A stretch of 64,000 nucleotides of DNA from Halobacteriales archaeon QS_1_68_20 (GCA_003021085.1 PXRE01000040.1:1-64000), one strand, 5' to 3'; positions 1 to 8,307 are shown, counted from the stretch's first letter. Numbers and translations are program-made. Notes: generated from the sequence alone by a model not told the origin.

Positions 1-1
1 C

Positions 2-115
2 CTGGCGCTGTGCGAGCGCATCGTCGAGCGCCACGGCGGCGACACCTGGGTCGACTCCGAACCCGGCCAGGGAACAACGTTCTCGTTCACCCTGCCGGCG
101 GCCGACGACGCCTGA
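2..115 (+). CDS. C-terminal end of a sensor histidine kinase (partial)
   Basis: Only the last 37 residues lie in the window; the gene enters from the left edge and stops with TGA. The pattern ERIVERHGG, then [14 protein letters not shown], is the end of a HATPase_c domain: the G2-like GxGT box followed by the final beta strand found in two-component histidine kinases. The sensing part and the phospho-acceptor histidine are outside the window, so the signal cannot be inferred. The riboflavin synthase gene ends ten bases away on the opposite strand, making this a convergent pair. Confidence 0.75.
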   Translation: MALCERIVERHGGDTWVDSEPGQGTTFSFTLPAADDA

Positions 116-124
116 TCCGGCAGG

Positions 125-811
125 TCACCCGCGGCCGCCCTCGGCCGTCGCCTCGCCCTCGCCCCGGACCGGCACCTCTGCCCGTTCGCGCTCCTCGAGC
201 AGGCGCTCGGCGTACCGCGTCAGCACGTCGACCTCCAGGTGGACGGGGTCGCCGGGATCTTTCTCGCCGAAGTTGGTCAGTTCGTAGGTCGTGGGGATGA
301 CCGCGATCTCGAATGTCTCGGGGTTCCGTTCGGCGACCGTGAGGCTCACCCCGTCGAGCGCGACCGACCCCTTCTTCGCCACGTACTTGCCGTACCCCGG
401 CGGGACGGCGAAGGTGAACCGCCAGTCTTCTCCGACCCGCTCGATCTCGACCACCTCGGTCGTCGAGTCGACGTGGCCCTGGACGACGTGGCCGTCCAGG
501 CGGCCGTCCGCCGGCATCGCCCGTTCGAGGTTGACGACGTGGCCGACCTCGACCTTCCCCAGGTAGGTCACGTCGAGGGTCTCCTCGGCGAGGAACACCT
601 CGAACCAGGTGTCGCCCGCGGCCGTCTCGACGTCGAGGTCCGCGACCGGCCCCCAGTCCTCGACGGTGAGACAGACGCCCGAGACGGCGATGCTCTGGCC
701 GTGGACGAGGTCCGCTGTCACCTCGTCGGCGGCGATCCGGAGCCGCCGGCCACCGTCGTCCTGCCGCACTGCGACGACCTCGCCGGGTTCCTCGACGATT
801 CCGGTGAACAT
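125..811 (-). CDS. ribE: Riboflavin synthase, alpha chain type
   Basis: Predicted to dismutate two 6,7-dimethyl-8-ribityllumazine molecules to riboflavin in the cytoplasm. The start is set at MFTGIVE, the invariant N-terminus of the family; an upstream in-frame ATG nine codons earlier would only add unrelated residues. The 228-residue protein has the two tandem lumazine-binding barrels of the family: SGVCLTV near residues 44-50 in the first and GHVVQGHVD (107-115) with DGVSLTV in the second. The acidic C-terminal tail is a haloarchaeal addition. This bacterial-type enzyme differs from the unrelated archaeal RibC of methanogens. It lies alone, with an AT-rich region upstream. Confidence 0.93.
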   Translation of the reverse strand: MFTGIVEEPGEVVAVRQDDGGRRLRIAADEVTADLVHGQSIAVSGVCLTVEDWGPVADLDVETAAGDTWFEVFLAEETLDVTYLGKVEVGHVVNLERAMPADGRLDGHVVQGHVDSTTEVVEIERVGEDWRFTFAVPPGYGKYVAKKGSVALDGVSLTVAERNPETFEIAVIPTTYELTNFGEKDPGDPVHLEVDVLTRYAERLLEERERAEVPVRGEGEATAEGGRG

Positions 812-975
812 GGACGGGGATTGGCCAGGGGTGTGCAAAACGCTGACGACTTTTAGAGAGTTTGTTTAATAGTATTCTGTTTATTTTGTAGAGAGTCTTT
901 ATAATGTTTTATAGTAAAATATATAATTCATAATCTGGGTATTAAATTAAGGGACAGTAAAGGAGCGATAGCAAG

Positions 976-1518
976 ATGAAGAAGAATTCCACAAGAAGAC
1001 TCAACCGCATGGGTCGACGGCGGTTTTACGAAACACTTTCAAAACTTGGAGTTTCAACAGCAGCGCTACCATTTATCTCTAAGGATACCTTAGGAAATCT
1101 AACTGACGATCCAGAAAATGAAGTTCCTAGGGTCTTTTCTCTGGATCATACGAACCATCAGAAGGTTGCCAAAGGAGAGGAACCTCCCGACCGGGAACCA
1201 GTAACGTTCACAATATCCCGGGATGAGTGGGCCAGAATTGAAGGAAGGAAGTCAGTAGCACACCAGCTAAAGCAAGAATTTAGTCAGGAACCACTGATCC
1301 GATTCGGGGTGGCAAAATCGAGAAAGCATGGAGAATTGATCGTCAAAGCTGAATACCTCACTGTTAAAACCCCAACCGGAAATACTCGGAAACAAGATGT
1401 TAACCGTGAAAAATTCAAGAATGAAATTCCTACTAGGACAAGTACTACAGTCGGGAGGAGAAGCGACGAACAGAAAGTAGAGAACATTCTAGTCGAAGCA
1501 AGAAAATATATAGTTTAA
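976..1518 (+). CDS. Hypothetical Tat-exported protein of low GC content
   Basis: Encodes 180 residues that I do not recognise. The N-terminus has twin arginines (MGRRRFYETLSKLG) followed by a short hydrophobic stretch, so Tat export is plausible, but there is no clear cleavage site or lipobox. The rest is basic and hydrophilic, unlike the acidic proteins around it. The gene and its flanks (about 812-1583) are much richer in A and T than the rest of the window and use A/T-ending codons. This suggests recent transfer, perhaps from a plasmid or virus. A TATA-like AT stretch (about 895-940) lies upstream. Confidence 0.55.
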   Translation: MKKNSTRRLNRMGRRRFYETLSKLGVSTAALPFISKDTLGNLTDDPENEVPRVFSLDHTNHQKVAKGEEPPDREPVTFTISRDEWARIEGRKSVAHQLKQEFSQEPLIRFGVAKSRKHGELIVKAEYLTVKTPTGNTRKQDVNREKFKNEIPTRTSTTVGRRSDEQKVENILVEARKYIV

Positions 1519-1583
1519 TAAAACTTTTTTAATTAATGTAAATCGGGGGAAAATACTTATTTTATAAGGAAGTAAACGACGGT

Positions 1584-2807
1584 GTGAATAGACGGCAATT
1601 TTTAAGAGTAGGTGGCTTCGCAGTTTGTGGGGCCCTTTCTGGATGCCAAGGCCGCAGGAGGTACAACACTCCATCGGATTGTACGACTCCGTTCGAGGGA
1701 GCGTCCGGAGGGGACTGGCCGTTGGCCAGACGGAACTCGGCTAACACCTCGTACCTCCCGACGTCCTCCGTCTCCATCGCAGACCAATCGACGAAGATCG
1801 AGCCAGGTGATGCTACACCGCTTTACGAGCCCATCGTCGTCGACGGCGTCCTCTACGCCCCGCCGGTGTCGGACGGGAACTTCCCTCACGCCATCGACCT
1901 CTCGTCGGGGGAAGTACAGTGGCGGTTCGAGCGCGGCCGTGGAATCACTCGGCCAGCCTTCATCGACGGACGTGTCATATTCTGCAAATCGACCAACTAC
2001 GACGACGAGGGACGGGTGTTCGCCCTCGACGCGGGTTCGGGCGATCAGCTGTGGGAGTTCGACCTCGGCGGACCGACCGAGACGGTTCCCCACGTTGCAG
2101 ACGGGACCGTGTTCGTTACGCGGTTCGACTGGAGCGAGCCGAGCAAACTGTTCGCACTCGACGTCGAAACCGGCGACGTGTCGTGGGAATTCGGGGGCAA
2201 AAAGTTTCTCTGCGAGCCAGCAGTCGCAGGAGGAACGGTCTTCCTCCTCGACACTCGGACGCTCTACGCACTTGACGCGAAGGAGGGTGAGACTCACTGG
2301 ACGTGGCAGAACGAGCAGATTGCCACGACCAGTTCACCGACGGTCGCCGACGGCGTCCTCGTCGTTGGCGAACGGAAGGGAATTCGAGGAATCGACGCCT
2401 GTACCGGCGACCCCCTCTGGCGGACCGATACCGACACGAACTCCGGCAGTACCGAGGGCGTATATACGAGTCCGGCCATCGCTGACGGGACTGTCTACGC
2501 ATTCGTCACGAGCGACCAGCCGGAGCCGGCGGGATCGGTGCAGGCGTTCGACCTCGTGACCGGCGAGCGACGCTGGAAAACCGAAATCGAGTTCCACGTA
2601 GGGAGAAACTTGGCGGATCCGATCGTCACCGACGACGCCGTCATCCTTCCGAGGGATCCGACAATTCTAGACACGACGCACGTCCTGGACCGGGAAGACG
2701 GGTCCTCCCGACGTGATCTCGACGTGGGAGGCTACTCGGCGGTCGTCGTCGACGGCCACCTCCTCCTTTCTCACCCCGACGGCGTCCACGCATTCGAAAT
2801 CGGTTGA
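1584..2807 (+). CDS. Tat-exported lipoprotein with PQQ-type beta-propeller (BamB-like)
   Basis: The GTG start gives NRRQFLRVGG then ALSGC, a twin-arginine signal followed by a lipobox, so the 407-residue protein should be lipid-anchored on the outside of the membrane. The mature part is a propeller built from PQQ-like repeats; visible blade motifs include ALDAGSGDQLWEF, ALDVETGDVSWEF, ALDAKEGETHWTW and DLVTGERRWKTE. Such proteins usually act as binding scaffolds; dehydrogenase active-site residues are not evident. The first ~50 bases lie in the AT-rich patch and the body is typical GC. A related propeller remnant lies at 39934-40425. Confidence 0.8.
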   Translation: MNRRQFLRVGGFAVCGALSGCQGRRRYNTPSDCTTPFEGASGGDWPLARRNSANTSYLPTSSVSIADQSTKIEPGDATPLYEPIVVDGVLYAPPVSDGNFPHAIDLSSGEVQWRFERGRGITRPAFIDGRVIFCKSTNYDDEGRVFALDAGSGDQLWEFDLGGPTETVPHVADGTVFVTRFDWSEPSKLFALDVETGDVSWEFGGKKFLCEPAVAGGTVFLLDTRTLYALDAKEGETHWTWQNEQIATTSSPTVADGVLVVGERKGIRGIDACTGDPLWRTDTDTNSGSTEGVYTSPAIADGTVYAFVTSDQPEPAGSVQAFDLVTGERRWKTEIEFHVGRNLADPIVTDDAVILPRDPTILDTTHVLDREDGSSRRDLDVGGYSAVVVDGHLLLSHPDGVHAFEIG

Positions 2808-2889
2808 CAGTCGGCGCCGTCGTCCTCACGCTCTCCGATGCCGCCACACTCCGCGGCGCTTATCCCACCACCACGCCTACACCGCCCAC

Positions 2890-3132
2890 ATGGCGCGGTC
2901 GATCACGGGGCTGCTCGGACTCGCGGGGACCGTCGTCTTCGCCGTGCCGGTGGCGTTGTTAGGCCTGGACTACCTGGTGTCTGGGGACCCGCTGGGGCTG
3001 GCCTTCCTCGCCATCGCGGCGGGGATGGTCCTGGCCGAGGAGTACCTGTTCCGGCCCTCGGACGTGCCCGCGGCGATCCTCCAGCGGGTGGCGGGCGCCG
3101 TCGCCGAGCCGCCGGAGGACGAGGAGGAATGA
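2890..3132 (+). CDS. Small membrane protein, first of a paralogous pair
   Basis: Eighty residues with two predicted membrane segments (GLLGLAGTVVFAVPVALLGL and GLAFLAIAAGMVLAEEYLF) and an acidic tail. I believe it belongs to a haloarchaeal DUF (DUF7533-like), which is a recollection rather than something I could verify. The stop overlaps the ATG of the next gene, which encodes a protein of the same plan (LAFLAIAA in both), so the two probably arose by tandem duplication and are translationally coupled. Function unknown. Confidence 0.6.
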   Translation: MARSITGLLGLAGTVVFAVPVALLGLDYLVSGDPLGLAFLAIAAGMVLAEEYLFRPSDVPAAILQRVAGAVAEPPEDEEE

Positions 3133-3359
3133 ACCTCTACCAGACGGTCAAGCTGGCGGCGTCGCTGTCGTTCGCCGCTCCCCCTGCGGTCGTCGGCGTC
3201 GAGTTCCTGCTGGGCGGGCGGCCGGGGCTCGGCGTCGTCTTCCTCGCCATCGCGGCGCTGATGCTGCTGTTCCCGGAGTACGTCGAACGGAAACTTGGCG
3301 AGCGCCTGCGGGCGAAACTGGCGGGGATACCCCTGGTCGGTCGGCGCTTCCGGGAGTAG
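3129..3359 (+). CDS. Small membrane protein, second of a paralogous pair
   Basis: Seventy-six residues sharing the layout of the preceding protein: an N-terminal hydrophobic segment (SLSFAAPPAVVGVEFLL), a second one (GVVFLAIAALMLLFPEYV) and a charged C-terminus, here basic rather than acidic. The ATG overlaps the upstream TGA (ATGA), indicating an operon with translational coupling. The opposite charge of the two tails could mean the proteins pair in the membrane, but that is inference. Function unknown. Confidence 0.6.
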   Translation: MNLYQTVKLAASLSFAAPPAVVGVEFLLGGRPGLGVVFLAIAALMLLFPEYVERKLGERLRAKLAGIPLVGRRFRE

Positions 3360-3501
3360 TCCAGGGGATCGGGGGCGGCGTCGGGGCCCCAGGGTGTCAC
3401 GCTGCCGGGGCGTCACGCTGCCAGGGCTTCCGTCACGGCGCGCGCGAGGAATGAGTAACGCAGGTGGCGCGAACGGACGTGAGCACCCCGAGTAACGCAG
3501 T

Positions 3502-3616
3502 CGGCTGGGAAGGGCGTGGTCATCCCTAGGTTTTGCGTGCCGCTAGCGTTGCGGATTCGACCGTGAACACTAGCGGCATGCAAGGCCTAGGGGTCAACCT
3601 CACGCCTCCCCAACCG
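3502..3616 (+). repeat. Dispersed palindromic element, copy A
   Basis: A ~115-bp imperfect palindrome: the left arm begins CGGCTGGGAAGGG and holds CCTAGG and GCCGCTAGCGTT; the right arm holds AACACTAGCGGC, CCTAGG and CCTCCCCAACCG. Both arms pair over nearly their whole length, leaving a loop of about 15 bases. It lies between convergent genes. The left flank (about 3440-3500) has short GAGTAACGCAG-type repeats that also flank copies B and C. Confidence 0.85.
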
Positions 3617-3690
3617 CGGGACTCGGCGCGGCAACGTCGATCACCAGAACCCACCGAAGTTCGACCGCGAGAAAGAGCCGGCGGTTCCGT

Positions 3691-5547
3691 TCAGTCGCCG
3701 GCGGCCTCGGCCTCGACGACGTCGTCGGTGGTCTCGTCGATGATGTCCTGGGGGTCCCGGTCGGTCGGTGCACCGGTCAGCAGGACGTCGATGGGCAGGG
3801 TGGGTGCGCCGTCGACCAGGTTCTCGAGGACGACGAGGCGCTCGCGGGCGCGGGACATGCCGACGTAGAAGACCCGGCGCTCGTTGTCGGTGACGGTGGG
3901 CACGGGGTCGGTCGTCTTGGTGAACTCGTCGACGCCCGGCACGTCGATGTCCTGCTGGCGGACGGTCGCGGCCATCTGCTCGACGACCTTCTCGGTGAGG
4001 TCGGTGGCCACGAAGACGTGGTCGGCCTCCCGACCCTTCGCGGAGTGGATCGTCCCGATCCGGACCTGGTCGCGGGGCATCTCGCGGTACTCGCCCGCGA
4101 AGTAGGCCTTCATGCTCTTCTTCTGGAAACTGGTGACCTTCCGGATCATCTCGGCGGCCGAGACGGGGTCGGGCATGAACGGCGCGTGTTCCGTGACGAA
4201 GTCGGGATCGAAGGTGAGTTCCGTGAGGTCCTCGACGTCCTCCTCCTCCTTGCGGGCCTCGATGGCGTCGAACATCGGGTCCCGGTCGTTGGTGCCGAAC
4301 GCAGAATCCGCGAGCATGTTCGCCAGTCGCTGGGCCTGCAGGCCGTCGATGGGTTCGTCCTCGTCGACGGCCTCGACGGCGTTGACGAACTGCGCCAGGC
4401 GGTCGGTCCACATCCGCTGGTCGGTCATCACCTGGAACGGCATCCCATCGGTGATGAACTCGTCGATGAACCGGAACATCTGGTAGCGCGCCCGGAACAG
4501 CACCATCACGGACCCGTCGGAGTCCTCCTGGACGGTAGCGCGGACGTTCCGGACCAGGTCCAGCATCGAGGGACTCTGGACGGCCTCGACGGCGCCGCCC
4601 TCCTTGCGCGGCGAGAGGTTCTTCTCCTGACGCTCGTCGATGTGGCGGACCTCCCGCTGGACGACCTGGAGAATCTTCGACGGCAGGCGGTGAGAGGTAT
4701 CGAGGATGACGCTGTTGCCGGCCTCCTCAAGCAGGAGCTGCGGGTCCGCGCCCTGCCAGGCGTAGACGACCTGGTCGTCGTCGCCGGCGACCAGTACCTT
4801 GTCGACGTGGGGCTTCCAGGAGTCGTAGACCTCGTACTGCAGGGTGGTGATGTCCTGGAACTCGTCGATGACGAGGTAGTCGACGTCGGGGACCAGCGCC
4901 CGCTGTTTGACCCGTTCGAGCATGTCCGCGAAACCCACGAGGTCGTGTTCGCCCTTGTAGGTTCGCCAGGCACGGATCGCCTCGGGCACGTCGAAACGGT
5001 CGTCGTCGCTGGGCCAGGTCGGGGTGTACTTGTTGCCCTCCTGGGCGTTGGGGTCGATGTCCGGAGGGAGTCGTACCTTCTCGACGTTCCACTGGAAGGG
5101 GACGTCGTACCAGTCCGCGACGTCGCGGCCGGTGCGCTGGAGCCACTGGCTGGTGGCGATCACCTTGTTGCCCAGCGTCGTCGAGCGAGCGGTCCGGCGG
5201 GCGGCACCCTCGTACTCGTCCTCGTAGGGGAGGCCGTACTCCTCACAGAACTCCGTCTTGTCGGACTCGTCGACGACGTCGCCCCGCGAGAGGTCCAGCA
5301 GGTCGTAGGCCTTCGCGTGCATCGTGCAGACGTTGCCCCGGAGCGCCCGGGGAGAGACGTCGAGGCGTTCGGCCAACCGCTCGCGGACCTCCGCCGCCGC
5401 GGCCCGCGTGTACGAGACCAGCAGGACGTCGTCGACCTCGACGTCGTCCCGGTCCATGATGGACTCGACCCGGTCGAGCAGCGCGGTCGTCTTCCCGCTG
5501 CCCGGCCCACCGAACAGTCGAGTGACTCGTTCCTCCGAATCGGTCAT
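3691..5547 (-). CDS. UvrD/Rep-family superfamily 1 DNA helicase
   Basis: A 618-residue ATP-dependent helicase expected to unwind DNA 3' to 5' during repair or replication restart. All SF1A motifs are visible: Walker A GGPGSGKTT near residue 13, motif II VIDEFQDIT, motif III AGDDDQVVYAWQG, motif IV TSHRLP, motif V TIHSAKGREADHVF and motif VI FYVGMSRARERL. It is shorter than bacterial UvrD because the 1B and 2B subdomains are compact. The acidic tail (TTDDVVEAEAAGD) is halophilic. It is monocistronic; the palindromic element at 3502-3616 sits 75 bp beyond its 3' end. Confidence 0.92.
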   Translation of the reverse strand: MTDSEERVTRLFGGPGSGKTTALLDRVESIMDRDDVEVDDVLLVSYTRAAAAEVRERLAERLDVSPRALRGNVCTMHAKAYDLLDLSRGDVVDESDKTEFCEEYGLPYEDEYEGAARRTARSTTLGNKVIATSQWLQRTGRDVADWYDVPFQWNVEKVRLPPDIDPNAQEGNKYTPTWPSDDDRFDVPEAIRAWRTYKGEHDLVGFADMLERVKQRALVPDVDYLVIDEFQDITTLQYEVYDSWKPHVDKVLVAGDDDQVVYAWQGADPQLLLEEAGNSVILDTSHRLPSKILQVVQREVRHIDERQEKNLSPRKEGGAVEAVQSPSMLDLVRNVRATVQEDSDGSVMVLFRARYQMFRFIDEFITDGMPFQVMTDQRMWTDRLAQFVNAVEAVDEDEPIDGLQAQRLANMLADSAFGTNDRDPMFDAIEARKEEEDVEDLTELTFDPDFVTEHAPFMPDPVSAAEMIRKVTSFQKKSMKAYFAGEYREMPRDQVRIGTIHSAKGREADHVFVATDLTEKVVEQMAATVRQQDIDVPGVDEFTKTTDPVPTVTDNERRVFYVGMSRARERLVVLENLVDGAPTLPIDVLLTGAPTDRDPQDIIDETTDDVVEAEAAGD

Positions 5548-5663
5548 TGCACCGATACAAGGGCCGGGGACCTATAAGCGTCTTGGAATCCAGCCGACCC
5601 GAATCGGCGGGTGCCAGTCCCGCCGACCGTGGAGAAGGATGGAGGACTGCAGACAGGCGGGGA

Positions 5664-5822
5664 CTAGTTGTTCCGCGGGGAACGGGCTTCCCTGACCTCG
5701 CTCCCGTCGCGGATCTTGTCCTCGCACTCGGGACAGACGCGGGGGTTCTCTACACCTCGGGGGGTGAACACTCTGGCGTAGGCGTCGGTGACGAAGGATC
5801 CGCAGTTTTGACACTCTGGCAT
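5664..5822 (-). CDS. Small zinc-ribbon protein (DUF7563-like)
   Basis: A 52-residue protein starting MPECQNCGSFVTDAY with a second knuckle CPECED, giving a CxxC...CxxC zinc site. The middle reads ARVFTPRGVENPRVC. I recognise it as one of the common haloarchaeal zinc-finger microproteins, usually of unknown function; the DUF number is from memory. Its promoter region is AT-rich (5823-5880). It is likely a single-gene transcript, possibly leaderless. Confidence 0.75.
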   Translation of the reverse strand: MPECQNCGSFVTDAYARVFTPRGVENPRVCPECEDKIRDGSEVREARSPRNN

Positions 5823-5937
5823 TCTATCTCCTGCGGTAGTTGGAAATTATCTCTAATAGTTCTATCGAAAGGATCTTGGAATGCCCGCCAGGCATAATCG
5901 CCCGCGAGACCGGGCGGACTACCCGGCGTGGGTCGTA

Positions 5938-6120
5938 TCAGTTCGGCGTCCAGCCACAGACCGTACAGGTCGACGCCGAGAGTTCGTGGAGACCGCCGCA
6001 CTCCGGACACTGCTTCTTGTTGTGATCTCGCTCCCACGCTACGTCCTCGGTCTCGTGACCACGACGCGTGAGGAACTCGTCGAACAGTTCGTCGTTTCCG
6101 GAGTCCGGTGCTGATGCCAT
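5938..6120 (-). CDS. HVO_0416-type zinc-finger microprotein
   Basis: Sixty residues beginning MASAPDSGNDELFDEFL, with a C-terminal rubredoxin-like pair CPECGG and CTVCGW. The motif NKKQCPECGGLH...CGW is characteristic of the HVO_0416 family of haloarchaea. I chose the ATG at 6120 over an in-frame ATG 24 bp upstream because the family starts at this methionine. The AT-rich stretch beyond 6120 fits a promoter. Likely a regulator or protein-interaction module; function not established. Confidence 0.72.
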   Translation of the reverse strand: MASAPDSGNDELFDEFLTRRGHETEDVAWERDHNKKQCPECGGLHELSASTCTVCGWTPN

Positions 6121-6255
6121 ACGTGATATGTTATGCCACACCACGACTTAAAGCTACGGGCGGTCAGGTTCGGTCGCGCACAGCATCGGCGGGAGAACGG
6201 TTGACCGGCGGCTACGCCGGTCGGCGAACCGGTCGCGGGGAGAAGAGAACCGGGA

Positions 6256-6645
6256 TCAGGCGTCGACGTCGTGGTCGGGGTCGTCCTCGACGGCCCGCTT
6301 CATGGAGTCCCGCCGGGCCTTCGCGTCCCTGCCCGTCGCCTCAAGCAGGAAGTCGTTCTTCATGTCGACGGCTTCCTCGGCGGCCTCCAGTTCCTCGGGG
6401 CCGAGTTCCGTGGGGTCACGCTCCTCGAACTCGACGCCGAGTTTGTCCTTCTTGCCGTCGTACTCGACGGCGCCGACGATGATGCGCTCGAACACCGGGT
6501 TGTCGGGGTCACCGACGACGTAGAGGTCGCTCCCCTTGTAGTCCTCGGTGCTCGTGATGGACCCGAAGTACTCCTCGACGGTCGCTTCCACGTCCGGCAC
6601 CCGCTCGTCGAGGTACTCGCCTCGTCGCATCTTGTACTCCTTCAT
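6256..6645 (-). CDS. DUF5611 family protein
   Basis: A 129-residue cytoplasmic protein beginning MKEYKMRRGEYLDERVPD. The conserved core includes YKGSDLYVVGDPDNPVFERI and ends with LLEATGRDAKARRDSMKRAVEDDPDHDVDA, which I recognise as the haloarchaeal DUF5611 family. Reading frame continues open upstream, but that part is arginine-rich shadow sequence antisense to the frame of the neighbouring gene, so the start is placed here. It follows the DUF7093 gene by 40 bp on the same strand and is probably cotranscribed. Function unknown. Confidence 0.8.
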   Translation of the reverse strand: MKEYKMRRGEYLDERVPDVEATVEEYFGSITSTEDYKGSDLYVVGDPDNPVFERIIVGAVEYDGKKDKLGVEFEERDPTELGPEELEAAEEAVDMKNDFLLEATGRDAKARRDSMKRAVEDDPDHDVDA

Positions 6646-6685
6646 TGGCGGTGCATTCGAAAGGATCGGATTTACGACTTTCGTA

Positions 6686-7570
6686 CTACTCCTGGCCCTC
6701 TCGCTCCTCCAGGTAACTCGTCCGACACGTCGGGCAGCTGTCCCCGCCGCGCAACGACGGGGTCGGACTCTCGTCGACGAAGTCGCAGTTCGGGCAGAAC
6801 ACCTCGACCTCCTCCAAAGGGAGGTCCTTCTGCACCTCGGCGGGGTCGGGGTCTTCGCCGTCGTCGTCGGATGCCCCGTCCTGCTCGCTGGCGGCCTCCG
6901 AGAGGACCTCCGCCGGGTCGACCGGGTCGCCGCCTTCCGGGCGGTCGGCCGTCGGTTCGGCGGCCTCGTAGGGATCCGGCTCCCGGCGTTCCCGGGGTTC
7001 GGGATCCGGCGGATCCGCGTTGGGCCACGGCTTCCGTTCGTACTCGACGTCGTCGTCGTCCGGCAGGCCGGGGTCGGGCCACTCCGCCGGGTCCCGGTCG
7101 GGTTCCTCGTCGGCGTCGATGATCTCGGCGCCCTCGTCGGGCACCTCGTCGGCGGCCCGGTCGGGGGCGTCCGGCCGGCCCGTCTCCGGCCGGTCGGCGG
7201 ACGCCCGCCCGGGGGCCGTCCGATCGGCCGCCTGACCGTCGGCATGTTCGGTGCTCCCGTCGGCGTCGATGATCTCGGCGTCGTCGGTGACCGGTTCACC
7301 GTCGTCGGACTCCGCCGAGGCGTCGACCGATTCGGGGGGAGAATCGTCCCGGATTCCCTCGACCTCGTCCGGTGCCGGACTCCCATCGGGTGGGACCTCG
7401 TCGGCGGGTTTCACCTCGGTTACCTCGCCGAGGACGTCACGGTCACCACACCGCTTGCAGGTCCGGAACTCCCGGACGGTGACGACCGCCTCCGAGCCCC
7501 GGGCCTCGTGTTCGCGTTCGACCTCGGACTCGCCCCACGCGTGCCCGAGCACCGAACACCTGAGCGCCAT
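6686..7570 (-). CDS. DUF7093 family protein with terminal zinc ribbons
   Basis: A 294-residue, extremely acidic protein. The N-terminus (MALRCSVLGHAWGE...REFRTCKRCGDR) and C-terminus (FCPNCDFVDES...DSCPTCRTSYLEE) each carry CxxC pairs, likely two zinc ribbons separated by a ~170-residue low-complexity linker of D, E, P and S. This fits the haloarchaeal DUF7093 family. The linker is probably disordered, so the protein may work as a flexible tether. It is the first gene of a probable two-gene unit with DUF5611. Its promoter lies in the 348-bp divergent region that contains a 26-bp AT-rich palindrome. Confidence 0.75.
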   Translation of the reverse strand: MALRCSVLGHAWGESEVEREHEARGSEAVVTVREFRTCKRCGDRDVLGEVTEVKPADEVPPDGSPAPDEVEGIRDDSPPESVDASAESDDGEPVTDDAEIIDADGSTEHADGQAADRTAPGRASADRPETGRPDAPDRAADEVPDEGAEIIDADEEPDRDPAEWPDPGLPDDDDVEYERKPWPNADPPDPEPRERREPDPYEAAEPTADRPEGGDPVDPAEVLSEAASEQDGASDDDGEDPDPAEVQKDLPLEEVEVFCPNCDFVDESPTPSLRGGDSCPTCRTSYLEEREGQE

Positions 7571-7759
7571 GTATCCGAGATACCCCCCGACTCGGTAAAA
7601 GGCTACGGGTCCGCCCGCGTGGCCGCGCTGGCGCCGGAAACGAATCGGGCACGATGGACGAGAAAACGGGTCTGGGGACCCCCTGCACCGAACCGTCCCT
7701 GGACCGGACGGAAACGAGTCGGCCCGGACGGGGGAGAAACGAGTCGCCCGGCGGGAATA

Positions 7760-7785
7760 TATGAATATATGTGCATATGTTCATA
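7760..7785. promoter_or_regulatory. 26-bp AT-rich palindrome in divergent intergenic region, copy 1
   Basis: A near-perfect inverted repeat with outer arms TATGAA and TTCATA and inner TATATG/CATATG, standing out in GC-rich DNA. The same 26-mer with two substitutions recurs at 55547-55572. It lies in the non-coding 7571-7918 interval between the divergent DUF7093 and DUF6432 genes, about 160 bp from DUF6432 and 190 bp from DUF7093. A dimeric regulator site is the simplest explanation. Nothing else is evident in this interval apart from AT-poor filler. Confidence 0.55.
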
Positions 7786-7918
7786 TAACCCCGTCGTCAG
7801 GATCGTGCCGGGGGCGTCTCCGCCCGGGGCGGGCACCCCCGAAACCCCTCAAATTGGCCGACACGACGGCGAACTGTCAGGGGAAACGGTAAAGGGTTCC
7901 CGCGTCTATTCCCCGGCG

Positions 7919-8218
7919 ATGACCATCGGGCAGGACTACCTGGACCGCGACGACGTCGAAGTCGAGGTACTCGACGCGCTGGTCGACCGCCGCGAGGACG
8001 GGATGACCGTCTTCGAACTCCGGACCCACGTCGGCGTCGACATCGACGAGATCGAGGCGGCCCTCTCGCGCCTCGACGAGGACGGTCTCATCACCGTCGA
8101 GAAGGAAGCCGAGCGCACGGTCATCCTGCCCGACGAGCGCGTGATCCCCGACCCCGACGAGGACGGCGGCCACGACCAGTCGCTGATCGACGAGATCCGC
8201 GACCGCCTCCCGTTCTGA
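7919..8218 (+). CDS. DUF6432 family winged-helix protein
   Basis: Ninety-nine residues with a predicted winged-helix fold: VLDALVDRREDGMTVFELRTHV, then IDEIEAALSRLDEDGLITVEKE, then a beta wing (RTVILPDERV). The C-terminal tail is acidic and ends with DEIRDRLPF, as in the haloarchaeal DUF6432 family. The reading frame is open far upstream, but the start is placed at the ATG immediately before the family N-terminus. Probably a DNA-binding or MarR-like regulator; the target is unknown. Confidence 0.78.
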   Translation: MTIGQDYLDRDDVEVEVLDALVDRREDGMTVFELRTHVGVDIDEIEAALSRLDEDGLITVEKEAERTVILPDERVIPDPDEDGGHDQSLIDEIRDRLPF

Positions 8219-8307
8219 GTCGCCAGCGCGCCTCGCCGCCGGAGCGCCACGCACTCGCCACGTCCCACGAGCGCATCGCTTTTCACGCCGCCGCACCATC
8301 CCCCGGC

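Noticed and set aside
3533-3868. Small proteins containing SGMQGLGVNLTPPQP encoded by the repeat elements
   Set aside because: Similar peptides arise from copies A, B and C only because the DNA repeats; frames lack good starts and differ around the repeat, so they are probably not genes.
4018-5577. 519-codon plus-strand open frame
   Set aside because: It is exactly antisense to the UvrD/Rep helicase, whose motifs are all intact; long antisense frames are expected at this GC content.
6548-7918. Open frame extending DUF6432 upstream by over 450 codons
   Set aside because: The extension is antisense to DUF7093 and crosses the intergenic palindrome; the family N-terminus starts at 7919.
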